Made by a program: the position numbers and the translations under genes. From Pseudomonas viridiflava (lineage in GTDB: Bacteria; Pseudomonadota; Gammaproteobacteria; Pseudomonadales; Pseudomonadaceae): DNA of 64,000 nt. Below, one piece after another: positions 36,613-45,925 of the stretch (position 1 is its first letter; each line of letters begins with the position of its first letter). Under the pieces are notes generated by a model. The model was not told the DNA's origin. It worked only from the letters and a program-made list of their open reading frames with translations, and did not search any database. The DNA is taken from positions 94,888 through 158,887 of the forward strand of contig NZ_UUIS01000093.1 of the NCBI RefSeq assembly GCF_900589395.1, written 5' to 3'.

Positions 36613-38652
36613 ATGAGCAGTGCAACAGACGAGAAGCATGCCTTGATGATAGCGGTTGTACGTGTCTTTTTTATCGGCAGCCTGGCGGTGCTCTTGATGC
36701 TGGTCGCCGTCGGGGCCCGGGCCGGGCAGGCGTCGTCCCCGGTGCAGATGAGCCTTGGCGAGGAACAGCAGCGCTGGCTCGACCAGCACGGGCCCTTGCG
36801 TGTCGGTGTCGTGCTGCGTGCGCCCTATGCGCAGTTCGATCAGCGGCTACAGCAGTTGTCCGGGGCCAATATCGACCTGATGAATGCGGTGGCATCGGCC
36901 TTGCGCGCCGAGCTGTCGTGGCGCACCTATGCCGACCAGGCGTCGATGGAAAAAGCCCTGGCCGCCGGTGAACTCGACCTGGCGCCCGGCCTGATGCAGA
37001 CCCCCGCCGGGCTGCGGCTGTGGCTGTTTTCCGACCCTTACCTGCGGGTCTCGCAATTGCTGGTGGGCGAGCGTGACGGCAGCGGCACGGTGGACCTGGA
37101 AACCCTCGACTCGCTGTCGCGGGTGGCGGTGCGCATGCCGGGGCCTGCCGCCGACTACCTGCGCACCAATTTCCCGCACCTGAACCTGCAAGGCGTGCCG
37201 CTGGAGCGCCAGGCCTTGCAGTTGCTGCTCAGCCAGCAGGCGCGTTATGCCGTCGTCGATGAAGCGCAACTGAGTCGGTTGTTTCGCGAGCCGGAGTTCG
37301 CCGGGCTGACCATTGTCGGCGACATCGGCCTGCCGCAGTTGCTGCGCATCGCCTCACGTCGCGATGCGCCGCTGTTGGCCGCCATGCTCGGCGACGCCTT
37401 GCTGGCGATCCCGGCCAAGCAACTGGACCAGTTGCATGCGCGCTGGATGCCGCTGACCTCCTCACGCTTCAGCGAATCGACGACGCTGTGGAAAAACCTG
37501 TGCGTGCTGCTGTTGGCGATGGTGTTGGCGTGCCTGGCGATTGTTTTCTGGCAGCGGCGCATGCAGCAGACCCTCGAGCGGCAGTTGCTGCAAGCGCGCG
37601 AAGACATCGTCCGGCGCCTGGCCAACGAGGAGGCCCTGCGCCTGGCGCAGTTTTCCATCGACCAGAGCACGGTCGGCATTCTCTGGGTCAACTGGGACAG
37701 CCGCGTGCGCTATGCCAACCGGGCCGCCGAAACCATGCTCGGTTATCCGCCAGGTGCGGTGGTCGACCGGCCGCTGATCGACTTCGAGCCCGGCCTGCAC
37801 ATGGACCGCTGGCTGAACCTGTGGCGCAACGCTCGCTCCAGCGACGATGGTCCGCAGGTGTTCGAGACCAATTGCCTGCGTGCCGACGCCAGCCTGCTGC
37901 CCACCGATGTGTCGCTGAGCTTCCTGCGTTTTCGCGACGCTGAATACCTGGTGGTGTTTCTCAGCGATGTCAGCGAGCGGCGCCGTGCCCATGAGCAATT
38001 GCGCGAGCTGTCGGCGCACCTGGAAAGCGTACGCGAGGAAGAAAAAGCCCGTATTGCCCGCGAGGTGCATGACGAGTTGGGCCAGATGCTGACCGTGCTC
38101 AAGCTGGAAACCTCGATGTGCGAGCTGGCCTATGCCGACCTCGATCCGGGCTTGAGAGACCGGCTCAACAGCATGAAGCGCCTGATCGCGCAGTTGTTCC
38201 AGCTGGTGCGCGATGTGGCCACGGCCCTGCGCCCGCCGATTCTGGACGCTGGTATTGCGTCGGCCATCGAATGGCAGGCCCGGCGGTTCGAGGAGCGCAC
38301 GCAGATTCCTTGCCTGGTGCTGGTGCCCGACAACCTGCCGGCGCTCAGCGATGCCCGGGCGGTCGGCCTGTTCCGTATCCTGCAGGAGGCGCTGACCAAC
38401 GTCATGCGCCATGCACAGGCGCATTCGGTTCAGATCAGTCTGACCCTGGCCGATAACCTGCTGTGCCTGAGCATTGCCGATGATGGCCAGGGTTTCGATC
38501 CGCAGGCCGCGCGCCCCACCTCGTTCGGGCTGGTGGGCATGCGCGAGCGGGTGCTGATGCTCGGTGGCCGGCTGGAGCTGGACAGCGAGCCGGGCGAGGG
38601 TACGGCCCTGCATATTTATATTCCGTGGAATCCGGTAGGAGTAAGCGCGTGA
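36613..38652 (+). CDS. agtS: AgtS-like sensor histidine kinase with a periplasmic binding-protein domain
   Basis: A 679-residue inner-membrane kinase. An N-terminal membrane anchor (about 18-37) is followed by a periplasmic solute-binding domain of the SBP_bac_3 type (about 45-285: LRVGVVLRAPYAQFD, GANIDLMNAVASAL, GELDLAPGLMQTPAG), a second span (about 291-312), a PAS domain (about 340-455), a HisKA_3 dimerisation helix with phosphoacceptor His (EKARIAREVHDELGQM, about 475) and a C-terminal HATPase. The order matches AgtS of P. aeruginosa, which senses 5-aminovalerate and GABA. The start ATG is in a divergent spacer with the DUF3530 gene; the stop overlaps agtR by four bases. Confidence 0.88.
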   Translation: MSSATDEKHALMIAVVRVFFIGSLAVLLMLVAVGARAGQASSPVQMSLGEEQQRWLDQHGPLRVGVVLRAPYAQFDQRLQQLSGANIDLMNAVASALRAELSWRTYADQASMEKALAAGELDLAPGLMQTPAGLRLWLFSDPYLRVSQLLVGERDGSGTVDLETLDSLSRVAVRMPGPAADYLRTNFPHLNLQGVPLERQALQLLLSQQARYAVVDEAQLSRLFREPEFAGLTIVGDIGLPQLLRIASRRDAPLLAAMLGDALLAIPAKQLDQLHARWMPLTSSRFSESTTLWKNLCVLLLAMVLACLAIVFWQRRMQQTLERQLLQAREDIVRRLANEEALRLAQFSIDQSTVGILWVNWDSRVRYANRAAETMLGYPPGAVVDRPLIDFEPGLHMDRWLNLWRNARSSDDGPQVFETNCLRADASLLPTDVSLSFLRFRDAEYLVVFLSDVSERRRAHEQLRELSAHLESVREEEKARIAREVHDELGQMLTVLKLETSMCELAYADLDPGLRDRLNSMKRLIAQLFQLVRDVATALRPPILDAGIASAIEWQARRFEERTQIPCLVLVPDNLPALSDARAVGLFRILQEALTNVMRHAQAHSVQISLTLADNLLCLSIADDGQGFDPQAARPTSFGLVGMRERVLMLGGRLELDSEPGEGTALHIYIPWNPVGVSA

Positions 38653-39278
38653 TTCGTGTCCTGGTAGCTGAAGATCACACCATTGTGCGCGAGGGCATCA
38701 AGCAGCTCATCGGCCTGGCCAAGGACCTGCAAGTGGTGGGCGAGGCGTGCAATGGCGAGCAGTTGCTCGAAACCTTGCGCCATGTGCCCTGCGAGGTGGT
38801 GCTGCTGGACATCTCGATGCCCGGCGTCAACGGCCTGGAGGCCATCCCGCGTATTCGTGCCCTGACCAACCCGCCGGCCATTCTGGTGCTGTCGATGCAC
38901 GACGAGGCGCAGATGGCGGCGCGGGCGCTGAAGGTCGGTGCGGCCGGCTATGCCACCAAGGACAGCGACCCTGCGCTGTTGCTGACCGCGATTCGCCGGG
39001 TGGCGGCTGGCGGTCGCTACATTGACCCGGACCTGGCCGACCGCATGGTGTTCGAGGTGGGGCTTACCGACAACCGACCCTTGCATTCGCAATTGTCGCA
39101 GCGCGAGTTCTCGGTCTTCGAGCGCCTGGCCCAGGGCGCCAACGTCAATGACATCGCCCAGCAACTGGGACTGAGCAGCAAGACCATCAGCACCCACAAG
39201 GCGCGCCTGATGCAGAAGCTGAACATTCATTCGCTGGCGGACCTGGTGAAATATGCCATGGAGCACAAGCTGCTCTGA
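38649..39278 (+). CDS. agtR: AgtR-like LuxR/NarL-type response regulator
   Basis: A 209-residue regulator starting with a GTG (38649) that overlaps the kinase stop; GGAG lies nine bases upstream. The receiver domain (residues 1-120) has the acidic VAEDHT, the phosphoacceptor Asp in VVLLDISMPG and LVLSMHDE. The C-terminal LuxR-type helix-turn-helix (about 145-205: LSQREFSVFERLAQGANVNDIA, LSSKTISTHKARLMQKL) binds DNA. P. aeruginosa AgtR activates the adjacent agt transporter and has been linked to sensing peptidoglycan. A likely target is the palindrome at 39490. Confidence 0.88.
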   Translation: MIRVLVAEDHTIVREGIKQLIGLAKDLQVVGEACNGEQLLETLRHVPCEVVLLDISMPGVNGLEAIPRIRALTNPPAILVLSMHDEAQMAARALKVGAAGYATKDSDPALLLTAIRRVAAGGRYIDPDLADRMVFEVGLTDNRPLHSQLSQREFSVFERLAQGANVNDIAQQLGLSSKTISTHKARLMQKLNIHSLADLVKYAMEHKLL

Positions 39279-39318
39279 ACACGCGACATGCCTGATTGCG
39301 ACATGCCTGATCTCTGGG

Positions 39319-39442
39319 GTAGGAGCGCGCTTGCCGGAATGCCGGACCACCGCGACCGGCTGCGTTAGCAGTCGTAAAATTGTGGCGTTTCCGAGATTTT
39401 TGCGAGCGCTTCGCACTCGGTCGCGGGCAAGCGCGCTCCTAC
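39319..39442. repeat. Composite REP-pair element E, one core unit
   Basis: Outer arms GTAGGAGCGCGCTTGCC and GGGCAAGCGCGCTCCTAC. Inside are GACCGGCTGCGTTAGCAGTC, a GTAAAATTGTGGCGTTTCC segment and GAGCGCTTCGCACTCGGTCG. Element F has nearly the same core. Confidence 0.8.
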
Positions 39443-39489
39443 AGGCGGTGCCGGGGGGGGGGGATGGGGGTGTCCAATTGCGTCATCGG

Positions 39490-39507
39490 TGTAGGGCGAT
39501 CCCTACA
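39490..39507. promoter_or_regulatory. Candidate AgtR operator upstream of agtA
   Basis: TGTAGGG-CGAT-CCCTACA is a perfect 7-bp inverted repeat about 107 bases before the agtA ATG. Its size and symmetry suit a dimeric LuxR/NarL-type activator such as the AgtR-like protein encoded just upstream. Confidence 0.5.
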
Positions 39508-39613
39508 CGCACCCTTCCAGTGCGCCTAGGTCAATCTCTCCCGGCCACCGATTTGCGCGGGCTGCGGCCTGCCCTAGGCTTGAGCCCACGCAGTCATAAC
39601 AAAGGTGTGGGCA

Positions 39614-40735
39614 ATGAGCGACGTCGATGCAAGCGCTGGAACCAATGACGTTCTGGTCAGCTTTCGTGGTGTACAAAAAAGCTACGACGGCGAATCGCTG
39701 ATCGTCAAAGACCTGAACCTGGACATTCGCAAGGGCGAGTTCCTGACCCTGCTCGGCCCATCCGGCTCTGGCAAGACCACCAGCCTGATGATGCTGGCCG
39801 GTTTCGAGACTCCCACCGCCGGGCAGATCCTGCTCGGGGGGCGCGCCATCAACAACGTGCCGCCACACAAGCGCGACATCGGCATGGTGTTCCAGAACTA
39901 CGCCTTGTTCCCGCACATGACCGTGGCCGAGAACCTGGCCTTCCCGCTGACGGTGCGTGGCCTGAGCAAGACCGACGTCGGCGAGAAGGTCAAGCGTGCG
40001 CTGGGCATGGTCCAGCTTGACGCCTTTGCCCACCGTTACCCTGCACAAATGTCCGGCGGCCAGCAGCAGCGCGTGGCCTTGGCCCGTGCCTTGGTGTTCG
40101 AGCCGCAACTGGTGCTGATGGACGAGCCGCTAGGCGCTCTCGACAAGCAATTGCGCGAACACATGCAGATGGAAATCAAGCACCTGCACCAGCGCCTGGG
40201 CGTGACCGTGGTCTATGTGACCCACGACCAGGGCGAAGCCTTGACCATGTCGGACCGGGTGGCGGTGTTCCACCAGGGCGAAATCCAGCAGATTGATGCC
40301 CCGCGCATCCTGTACGAAGCGCCGAAGAACACCTTCGTGGCCAACTTCATTGGCGAGAACAACCGCCTCAACGGCCGGCTGGTCAGCCAGGACGGCGAGC
40401 GTTGCGTCGTCGAACTGGAGCGTGGCGAGCGGGTCCAGGCCCTGGCTGTCAATGTCGGCCGCGCCGGCGACCCGCTGACCTTGTCGATCCGCCCCGAGCG
40501 CATCAGCCTCAACGGCCACAGCGAGCATTGCGCCAACCGCTTTTCGGGCCGTGTGGCCGAGTTCATCTACCTGGGCGACCACGTCCGGGTGCGCATGGAA
40601 GTGGCCGGCAAGACCGACTTCTTCGTTAAACAACCGATTGCCGAACTCGACCCTGCCATGCGCGTGGGTGATGTCGTGCCCATCGGCTGGCAGACCGAGC
40701 ACGCCCGTGCGCTCGATCCGCTGCAAGTGCAATAA
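39614..40735 (+). CDS. agtA: ABC transporter ATP-binding protein, AgtA/PotA-like
   Basis: The 373-residue ATPase of an amino acid or polyamine-type importer. It has Walker A (LLGPSGSGKTTSLMML, about 50), the Q-loop (VFQNYALFPHM), the signature MSGGQQQRVALARAL, Walker B (LVLMDEPLGALDKQ), the H-loop VTHD, and a C-terminal TOBE domain. I place the start at MSDVDASAG, where AAAGG precedes; the next in-frame ATG upstream is less likely. It is the first gene of agtABCD, expected to import 5-aminovalerate and GABA by comparison with P. aeruginosa. Confidence 0.9.
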   Translation: MSDVDASAGTNDVLVSFRGVQKSYDGESLIVKDLNLDIRKGEFLTLLGPSGSGKTTSLMMLAGFETPTAGQILLGGRAINNVPPHKRDIGMVFQNYALFPHMTVAENLAFPLTVRGLSKTDVGEKVKRALGMVQLDAFAHRYPAQMSGGQQQRVALARALVFEPQLVLMDEPLGALDKQLREHMQMEIKHLHQRLGVTVVYVTHDQGEALTMSDRVAVFHQGEIQQIDAPRILYEAPKNTFVANFIGENNRLNGRLVSQDGERCVVELERGERVQALAVNVGRAGDPLTLSIRPERISLNGHSEHCANRFSGRVAEFIYLGDHVRVRMEVAGKTDFFVKQPIAELDPAMRVGDVVPIGWQTEHARALDPLQVQ

Positions 40736-40812
40736 GGCATCGCCTACCCTTAGAGACGGAACAATCGTCCTACTCATTGCTAAACCAACACTGCCCGTGG
40801 AGAGAAGAATAA

Positions 40813-41844
40813 ATGCTCAAACCATTGAAGTTCACCGCTATTACGCTGGGGATGATGTGTGCAGCGCACGCCATGGCAACCGATCTGACCGTCATTTCCT
40901 TCGGTGGCGCCAACAAGGCGGCCCAGGAAAAGGCGTTCTATGCCCCATGGGAAAAGGCGGGCAACGGCAAGATCATCGCCGGTGAGTACAACGGTGAAAT
41001 GGCCAAGGTCAAGACCATGGTCGACACCAAGAGCGTGTCGTGGGACCTGGTCGAAGTCGAGTCGCCTGAGCTGTCGCGCGGCTGTGATGAAGACATGTTC
41101 GAAGAACTCGACCCTGCGCTGTTCGGCAAGAAGGAAGATTTCGTTCCTGGCGCCCTGAGTACCTGCGGCGCGGGCTTCTTCGTGTGGTCCACCGTGCTGG
41201 CCTACAACGCCGACAAGGTCACCACCGCACCGACCAGTTGGGCCGATTTCTGGGACACCAAGAAATTCCCTGGCAAGCGCGGCCTGCGCAAGGGCGCCAA
41301 GTACACCCTGGAATTCGCCCTGATGGCCGACGGTGTGGCGCCTGCCGACGTCTACAAGGTCCTGGCCAGCAAGGACGGTCAGGACCGTGCCTTCAAGAAG
41401 CTCGACGAGCTCAAGCCGAACATCCAGTGGTGGGAAGCCGGTGCCCAGCCGCCGCAGTACCTGGCCTCGGGTGACGTGGTCATGAGTTCGGCCTACAACG
41501 GCCGCATCGCTGCCGTGCAGAAAGAAAGCAACCTGAAGGTGGTGTGGAACGGCGGCGTGTACGACTTCGATGCCTGGGCCATCCCGAAGGGTTCGAAAAA
41601 TGCCGAAGCGGCGAAGAAGTTCATTGCCTACACCCTGCAGCCCGGCCAGCAGAAGATTTACTCGGAAAACATCGCCTACGGCCCGGCCAACACCCAGGCA
41701 GTGCCGTTGCTGGACAAGAACATCCTGAGCGACATGCCGACCACACCGGAAAACATCAAGAACCAGGTGCAGATGAACGTCGCGTTCTGGACCGACAACG
41801 GCGAGTCCCTGGAGCAGCGTTTCACTGCCTGGGCTGCCAAGTAA
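40813..41844 (+). CDS. agtB: ABC transporter periplasmic substrate-binding protein, AgtB-like
   Basis: A 343-residue precursor with a signal peptide (MLKPLKFTAITLGMMCAAHAMA) and an SBP_bac_6/8-type spermidine/putrescine-like fold: VISFGGANKAAQEKAFYAPWEK, DLVEVESPELSRGCDE, AYNADKVTTAPTSWADFWD and GGVYDFDAWAIPKGS. The ligand is inferred from synteny with AgtB. GGAGAGAAGAA upstream is a good ribosome site. It lies 77 bases after agtA. Confidence 0.9.
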   Translation: MLKPLKFTAITLGMMCAAHAMATDLTVISFGGANKAAQEKAFYAPWEKAGNGKIIAGEYNGEMAKVKTMVDTKSVSWDLVEVESPELSRGCDEDMFEELDPALFGKKEDFVPGALSTCGAGFFVWSTVLAYNADKVTTAPTSWADFWDTKKFPGKRGLRKGAKYTLEFALMADGVAPADVYKVLASKDGQDRAFKKLDELKPNIQWWEAGAQPPQYLASGDVVMSSAYNGRIAAVQKESNLKVVWNGGVYDFDAWAIPKGSKNAEAAKKFIAYTLQPGQQKIYSENIAYGPANTQAVPLLDKNILSDMPTTPENIKNQVQMNVAFWTDNGESLEQRFTAWAAK

Positions 41845-41933
41845 GCGCCTGACCCTGCCACGGACCGAGGGGCGTTCCGGCAATGGAGCGCCTCTCTCGT
41901 CACACGCCTCGTTCAAAGATTTCCGGAGTTCCT

Positions 41934-43181
41934 ATGGCCACCGCCGTGCCCCTGTCTGAAGGCGCCAGCCCCACTCTCAAGCAACGTCTGGCCCGTGCCG
42001 AGCGGGTCAACCGCTTCAAGGCTCAGGCATTGATCGCGCCGTTGGTTATCTTCCTGTTGCTGGTCTTTCTGGTGCCCATTGCCGCGCTGCTGTTCAAGAG
42101 CGTGAACAACCCGGAAGTGGTCAACGCCTTGCCGACCACCATCGTCGAGGTGCAAAAATGGGATGGCAAGGGCCTGCCGCCGGAGGCCGCGTACGTGGCC
42201 CTGAGCCGCGACCTGGCCGATGCCCGTAAGAATTCGACCCTGGGCGACTTGTCCAAGCGCCTGAACATGGAACTGGCTGGCTACCGCAGCCTGCTGACCA
42301 AGACGGCGCGTGCCTTGCCGCTGCCGGCAGAACCGGCTTCTTATAAAGACGCGCTCGAAGCCATGGACGAACGCTGGGGCGACCCGGCCTACTGGCAGGC
42401 GATCCGTCGCAATACCAGTAGCATCACCCCCTATTACCTGCTGGCCTCGGTCGACCATCGCATCGACGATGTCGGTGAAGTGGCCGCGGCCTCGCCTGAC
42501 CAGGCGATCTACCTGGACATCTTTGCCCGCACCTTCTGGATGGGCCTGGTGATCACCGTCATCTGCCTGGTGCTGGCGTACCCGCTGGCCTACCTGCTGG
42601 CCAGCCTGCCGGCGCGGCAGAGCAACCTGTTGATGATCCTGGTGCTGTTGCCGTTCTGGACCTCGATCCTGGTGCGGGTCGCCGCCTGGATCGTGTTGTT
42701 GCAATCGAGCGGGCTGATCAACAGTGCATTGCTGGCAATGGGCATCATCGACAAGCCGCTGGAGCTGGTCTTCAACCGGGTCGGGGTCTACATCTCGATG
42801 GTGCACATCATGCTGCCGTTCATGATCCTGCCGATCTACAGCGTGATGAAGAACATCTCGCCCAGCTACATGCGCGCGGCGATTTCCCTGGGCTGCCATC
42901 CGTTCGCCAGCTTCTGGCGGGTGTATTTCCCGCAGACCTACGCCGGCATCGGTGCCGGTTGCCTGCTGGTGTTCATCCTGTCGATCGGCTACTACATCAC
43001 GCCGGCGCTGCTGGGCAGCCCGAATGATCAGATGGTCAGCTATTTCGTGGCCTTCTACACCAACACCAGCATCAACTGGGGCATGGCCACGGCATTGGGC
43101 GGCCTGCTGCTGTTGGCCACCATCGTGCTGTACCTGATCTATAGCTGGCTGGTCGGCGCCAGTCGCCTGCGCCTGAGCTGA
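41934..43181 (+). CDS. agtC: ABC transporter permease, AgtC-like
   Basis: A 415-residue inner-membrane permease of the PotB type. After an N-terminal span (KAQALIAPLVIFLLLVFLVPIAALLF) comes an unusually long periplasmic loop (about residues 55-195), then five more spans with the EAA-like coupling helix around YMRAAISLGCHPFASFWRVYFPQ. The ATG at 41934 is preceded by CCGGAG; an in-frame ATG at 41883 is less well placed. It pairs with agtD, 11 bases downstream. Confidence 0.88.
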   Translation: MATAVPLSEGASPTLKQRLARAERVNRFKAQALIAPLVIFLLLVFLVPIAALLFKSVNNPEVVNALPTTIVEVQKWDGKGLPPEAAYVALSRDLADARKNSTLGDLSKRLNMELAGYRSLLTKTARALPLPAEPASYKDALEAMDERWGDPAYWQAIRRNTSSITPYYLLASVDHRIDDVGEVAAASPDQAIYLDIFARTFWMGLVITVICLVLAYPLAYLLASLPARQSNLLMILVLLPFWTSILVRVAAWIVLLQSSGLINSALLAMGIIDKPLELVFNRVGVYISMVHIMLPFMILPIYSVMKNISPSYMRAAISLGCHPFASFWRVYFPQTYAGIGAGCLLVFILSIGYYITPALLGSPNDQMVSYFVAFYTNTSINWGMATALGGLLLLATIVLYLIYSWLVGASRLRLS

Positions 43182-43192
43182 GGAGAGTCATC

Positions 43193-44017
43193 ATGCTGAG
43201 CCCTTACACCTCGCCCATCGAGCGAATCTGGTACTACGCCTTGCGCATCATCTGCGCGCTGGTGCTGCTGTTTCTGGTGCTGCCGGTGCTGGTGATCATA
43301 CCGCTGTCGTTCAACTCCGGCAGTTTCCTGGTCTACCCACTGCAAGGGTTCTCGATGCAGTGGTACGAGAACTTCTTCCAGTCGGCCGAGTGGATGCGGG
43401 CGCTGAAGAACAGCATGATCGTCGCCCCGGCGGCGACCTTCCTGGCCATGGTGTTCGGTACCCTGGCCTCGATCGGCCTGACACGTGGCAATTTTCCCGG
43501 CAAGGCACTGGTGATGGCGCTGGTGATTTCGCCGATGGTGGTACCGGTGGTGATCGTCGGTGTGGCCAGTTATCTGTTTTTTGCCCCGTTGGGGCTGGGT
43601 AACAGCTACACCTCATTGATCCTGGTGCATGCGGTGCTGGGCGTGCCGTTCGTGATCATCACCGTGTCGGCGACCCTGCAGGGCTTCAACCATAACCTGG
43701 TGCGGGCCGCTGCCAGCCTGGGCGCTTCGCCGCTGACGGCGTTTCGCCGGGTGACCCTGCCTTTGATTGCACCGGGGGTGATCAGCGGTGCGCTGTTTGC
43801 CTTTGCCACCTCGTTCGATGAAGTGGTGGTGACCCTGTTCCTGGCCGGTCCCGAGCAGGCCACGCTGCCACGGCAGATGTTCAGCGGCATCCGCGAGAAC
43901 CTCAGCCCGACCATCGCCGCGGCGGCGACCTTGCTGATCGCCTTTTCAGTGGTGCTGTTGCTGGTGCTGGAATGGCTGCGCGGACGCAGCGAGAAGCTGC
44001 GGGTGCAGGCGGAGTAG
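43193..44017 (+). CDS. agtD: ABC transporter permease, AgtD-like
   Basis: A 274-residue PotC-type permease with six hydrophobic spans. It has the EAA loop VRAAASLGASPLTAFRRVTLPLIAPGVISG, which contacts the ATPase. GAGGAGAG precedes the start. It is the last gene of agtABCD; a REP element follows. Confidence 0.9.
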   Translation: MLSPYTSPIERIWYYALRIICALVLLFLVLPVLVIIPLSFNSGSFLVYPLQGFSMQWYENFFQSAEWMRALKNSMIVAPAATFLAMVFGTLASIGLTRGNFPGKALVMALVISPMVVPVVIVGVASYLFFAPLGLGNSYTSLILVHAVLGVPFVIITVSATLQGFNHNLVRAAASLGASPLTAFRRVTLPLIAPGVISGALFAFATSFDEVVVTLFLAGPEQATLPRQMFSGIRENLSPTIAAAATLLIAFSVVLLLVLEWLRGRSEKLRVQAE

Positions 44018-44365
44018 GGCCGCAGCATCCCCCCGATCTGTAGGAGATCATCCTGTGCCACTGGCAAGCAAACATGGACCCGGTGTAGGAGCGCGCTCTG
44101 CCCGCGACCGGCTGCGTTAGCAGTCGTAAAATTGTGGCGTTTCCGAGATTTCTGCGAGCGCTTCGCACTCGGTCGCCGGCAAGCGGGCTCCTACAGGTGT
44201 GAGTTTTATAGCCAATAAAATCAATAAGTTGCTTTGTGTTTGAATGAGGGCGGTTTCAACCGCGAGGGGCGCAACGCCATTCCCGGCTGAAGCCGGTCCT
44301 GCGCAATATTGCGAAACGTTAGCGTACAATGCGCGCCACCGTGATTCAGTCCAGACAGGTGCGCC
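44018..44365. other. Gap between agtD and rpe
   Basis: This holds composite REP element F and the rpe promoter region. A -10-like TACAAT lies near 44325, but its -35 partner is unclear. No gene. Confidence 0.55.
44085..44194. repeat. Composite REP-pair element F, one core unit
   Basis: GTAGGAGCGCGCTCTGCCCG and GGCAAGCGGGCTCCTAC flank the same GCTGCGTTAGCAGTCGTAAA to GAGCGCTTCGCACTCGGTCG core as element E, with very few differences. Confidence 0.8.
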
Positions 44366-45040
44366 ATGCAGCCCTTCGTTATTGCTCCATCGATCCTTTC
44401 CGCCGATTTCGCCCGTCTGGGCGAGGAAGTCGACACCGTGCTGGCCGCCGGTGCCGACTTTGTCCACTTTGATGTCATGGACAACCACTACGTCCCCAAC
44501 CTGACCATCGGTCCGATGGTCTGTGCCGCGCTGCGCAAGTACGGTGTGACCGCGCCCATCGATGTGCACCTGATGGTCAGTCCGGTGGATCGCATCATCG
44601 GCGACTTTATCGAGGCGGGTGCCACCTACATTACCTTTCACCCTGAGGCCACCCAGCATGTCGATCGCTCGCTGCAACTGATCCGTGACGGCGGCTGCAA
44701 GGCCGGCCTGGTGTTCAACCCGGCCACGCCACTGAACCTGCTCGAGTACGTCATGGACAAGGTCGACATGATCCTGCTCATGAGCGTCAACCCGGGTTTT
44801 GGCGGGCAGAAGTTCATCCCCGGCACCCTGGACAAGCTGCGCCAGGCCCGTGCGCTGATCGACGCCTCCGGGCGCGAGATCCGCCTGGAGATCGATGGCG
44901 GCGTGAATGTGAAGAACATCCGTGACATCGCCGCGGCCGGTGCCGACACCTTCGTGGCCGGTTCTGCGATATTCAATACACCGGACTACAAGCAGGTGAT
45001 CGATCAAATGCGCAGCGAACTGGCAGCCGCTCGCTCATGA
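44366..45040 (+). CDS. rpe: Ribulose-phosphate 3-epimerase
   Basis: Rpe interconverts ribulose-5-P and xylulose-5-P in the pentose phosphate pathway. The 224-residue TIM barrel begins MQPFVIAPSILSADFARLGEE and has the metal-binding FVHFDVMDNHYVPNLTIGP, the HLMV loop, the MSVNPGFGGQKFIP phosphate loop and EIDGGV. It overlaps gph by four bases (ATGA). Confidence 0.98.
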   Translation: MQPFVIAPSILSADFARLGEEVDTVLAAGADFVHFDVMDNHYVPNLTIGPMVCAALRKYGVTAPIDVHLMVSPVDRIIGDFIEAGATYITFHPEATQHVDRSLQLIRDGGCKAGLVFNPATPLNLLEYVMDKVDMILLMSVNPGFGGQKFIPGTLDKLRQARALIDASGREIRLEIDGGVNVKNIRDIAAAGADTFVAGSAIFNTPDYKQVIDQMRSELAAARS

Positions 45041-45855
45041 GCGGCCTGGAGCAGCTCTTTGGCGACCAGTTGCCCAGGCTGATCATGTTCGATCTGGACG
45101 GCACCCTGGTCGACTCGGTGCCTGACCTGGCGGTGGCCATCGACAAGATGCTGCTGGCCCTGGGCCGCCCGGCTGCGGGGCTTGAGGCGGTGCGTGCCTG
45201 GGTCGGCAATGGCGCGCCGGTACTGGTGCGCCGCGCCCTGGCCGGTGACCTGGAGCACAGTGGTGTCGACGATGCGCTGGCCGAGCAGGGCCTGGCGCTG
45301 TTCATGCAGGCCTATGCCGAGAAGCACGAATTCACCGTGGTCTATCCCGGCGTGCGCGAAACCCTCAAGTGGCTGCAGAAAAAAGGCGTGGAAATGGCCC
45401 TGATCACCAACAAGCCGGAGCGGTTCATCGCGCCCTTGCTGGATGAGATGAAGCTGGGGCGGTTTTTCCGCTGGATCATCGGCGGCGACACCCTGCCGCA
45501 GAAAAAGCCGGACCCTGCCGCCTTGCTGTTCGTGATGAAAATGGCCGGTATCGCGCCGACCCAGGCGCTGTTCGTGGGCGACTCGCGCAGTGACGTGCAG
45601 GCGGCCAGGGCTGCCGGTGTGGCCTGCGTGGGCCTGAGCTATGGCTATAACCATGGCCGCCCGATTGCCGACGAATCCCCGGCGCTGGTGCTCGACGATT
45701 TGCGCAAGCTGATTCCCGGTTGCCTGGATCAGGGCGCTGAGATACTGTTGCCGCACATTGAACGCCCCTCCCATAGAGATTCCATCGTGGTGGTCACTCA
45801 CAAACTCTGGATGAAAGTCATCAAGGCCCTGGCCCGCTGGCGCTGGCGCGCCTGA
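45037..45855 (+). CDS. gph: Phosphoglycolate phosphatase, carrying a trp leader peptide at its C-terminus
   Basis: Gph dephosphorylates 2-phosphoglycolate. The 272-residue HAD-family product has motif I FDLDGTLVDSVPDLA, the motif II Thr in ALITNKPE, a Lys in KKPDPAAL and motif IV FVGDSRSDVQAA. The last 22 residues (from VVVTHKLWM to RWRWRA) are not phosphatase-like. Codon for codon they parallel a free-standing leader peptide at 49907-49975 ahead of trpG. The end of gph therefore seems to double as the trpE leader peptide. rpe-gph-trpE are co-directional and probably one unit. Confidence 0.95.
   Translation: MSGLEQLFGDQLPRLIMFDLDGTLVDSVPDLAVAIDKMLLALGRPAAGLEAVRAWVGNGAPVLVRRALAGDLEHSGVDDALAEQGLALFMQAYAEKHEFTVVYPGVRETLKWLQKKGVEMALITNKPERFIAPLLDEMKLGRFFRWIIGGDTLPQKKPDPAALLFVMKMAGIAPTQALFVGDSRSDVQAARAAGVACVGLSYGYNHGRPIADESPALVLDDLRKLIPGCLDQGAEILLPHIERPSHRDSIVVVTHKLWMKVIKALARWRWRA
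45811..45855 (+). CDS. trpL: trpE leader peptide, inside the end of gph (candidate)
   Basis: From the ATG at 45811 the last 14 codons of gph read MKVIKALARWRWRA, with two Trp codons separated by one Arg codon just before the stop. Ribosome stalling at these codons when tryptophan is short is the classical attenuation signal. It is the same frame as gph, so the leader may be made as the end of Gph, separately, or both. Published work on P. putida reports attenuation of trpE. Confidence 0.65.
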   Translation: MKVIKALARWRWRA

Positions 45856-45865
45856 CTTTTGTTCC

Positions 45866-45879
45866 GGCCGCCTGCGGCC
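45866..45879 (+). terminator. Attenuator hairpin before trpE
   Basis: GGCCG-CCTG-CGGCC forms a 5-bp GC stem ten bases after the leader stop, followed by CGTTTG and, 20 bases on, GTTTTTA. The short stem and displaced U tract make the exact terminator uncertain. Confidence 0.45.
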
Positions 45880-45925
45880 CGTTTGCCTGACTGACCGTTT
45901 TTATCCTCAAACCACGAGGCGACTC

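Larger units (their letters stand above)
39279..39613. other. Gap between agtR and agtA
   Basis: The first part holds a composite REP element (39319-39442), then a G-rich patch and a palindrome at 39490-39507 before agtA. There is no gene in it. Confidence 0.6.
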
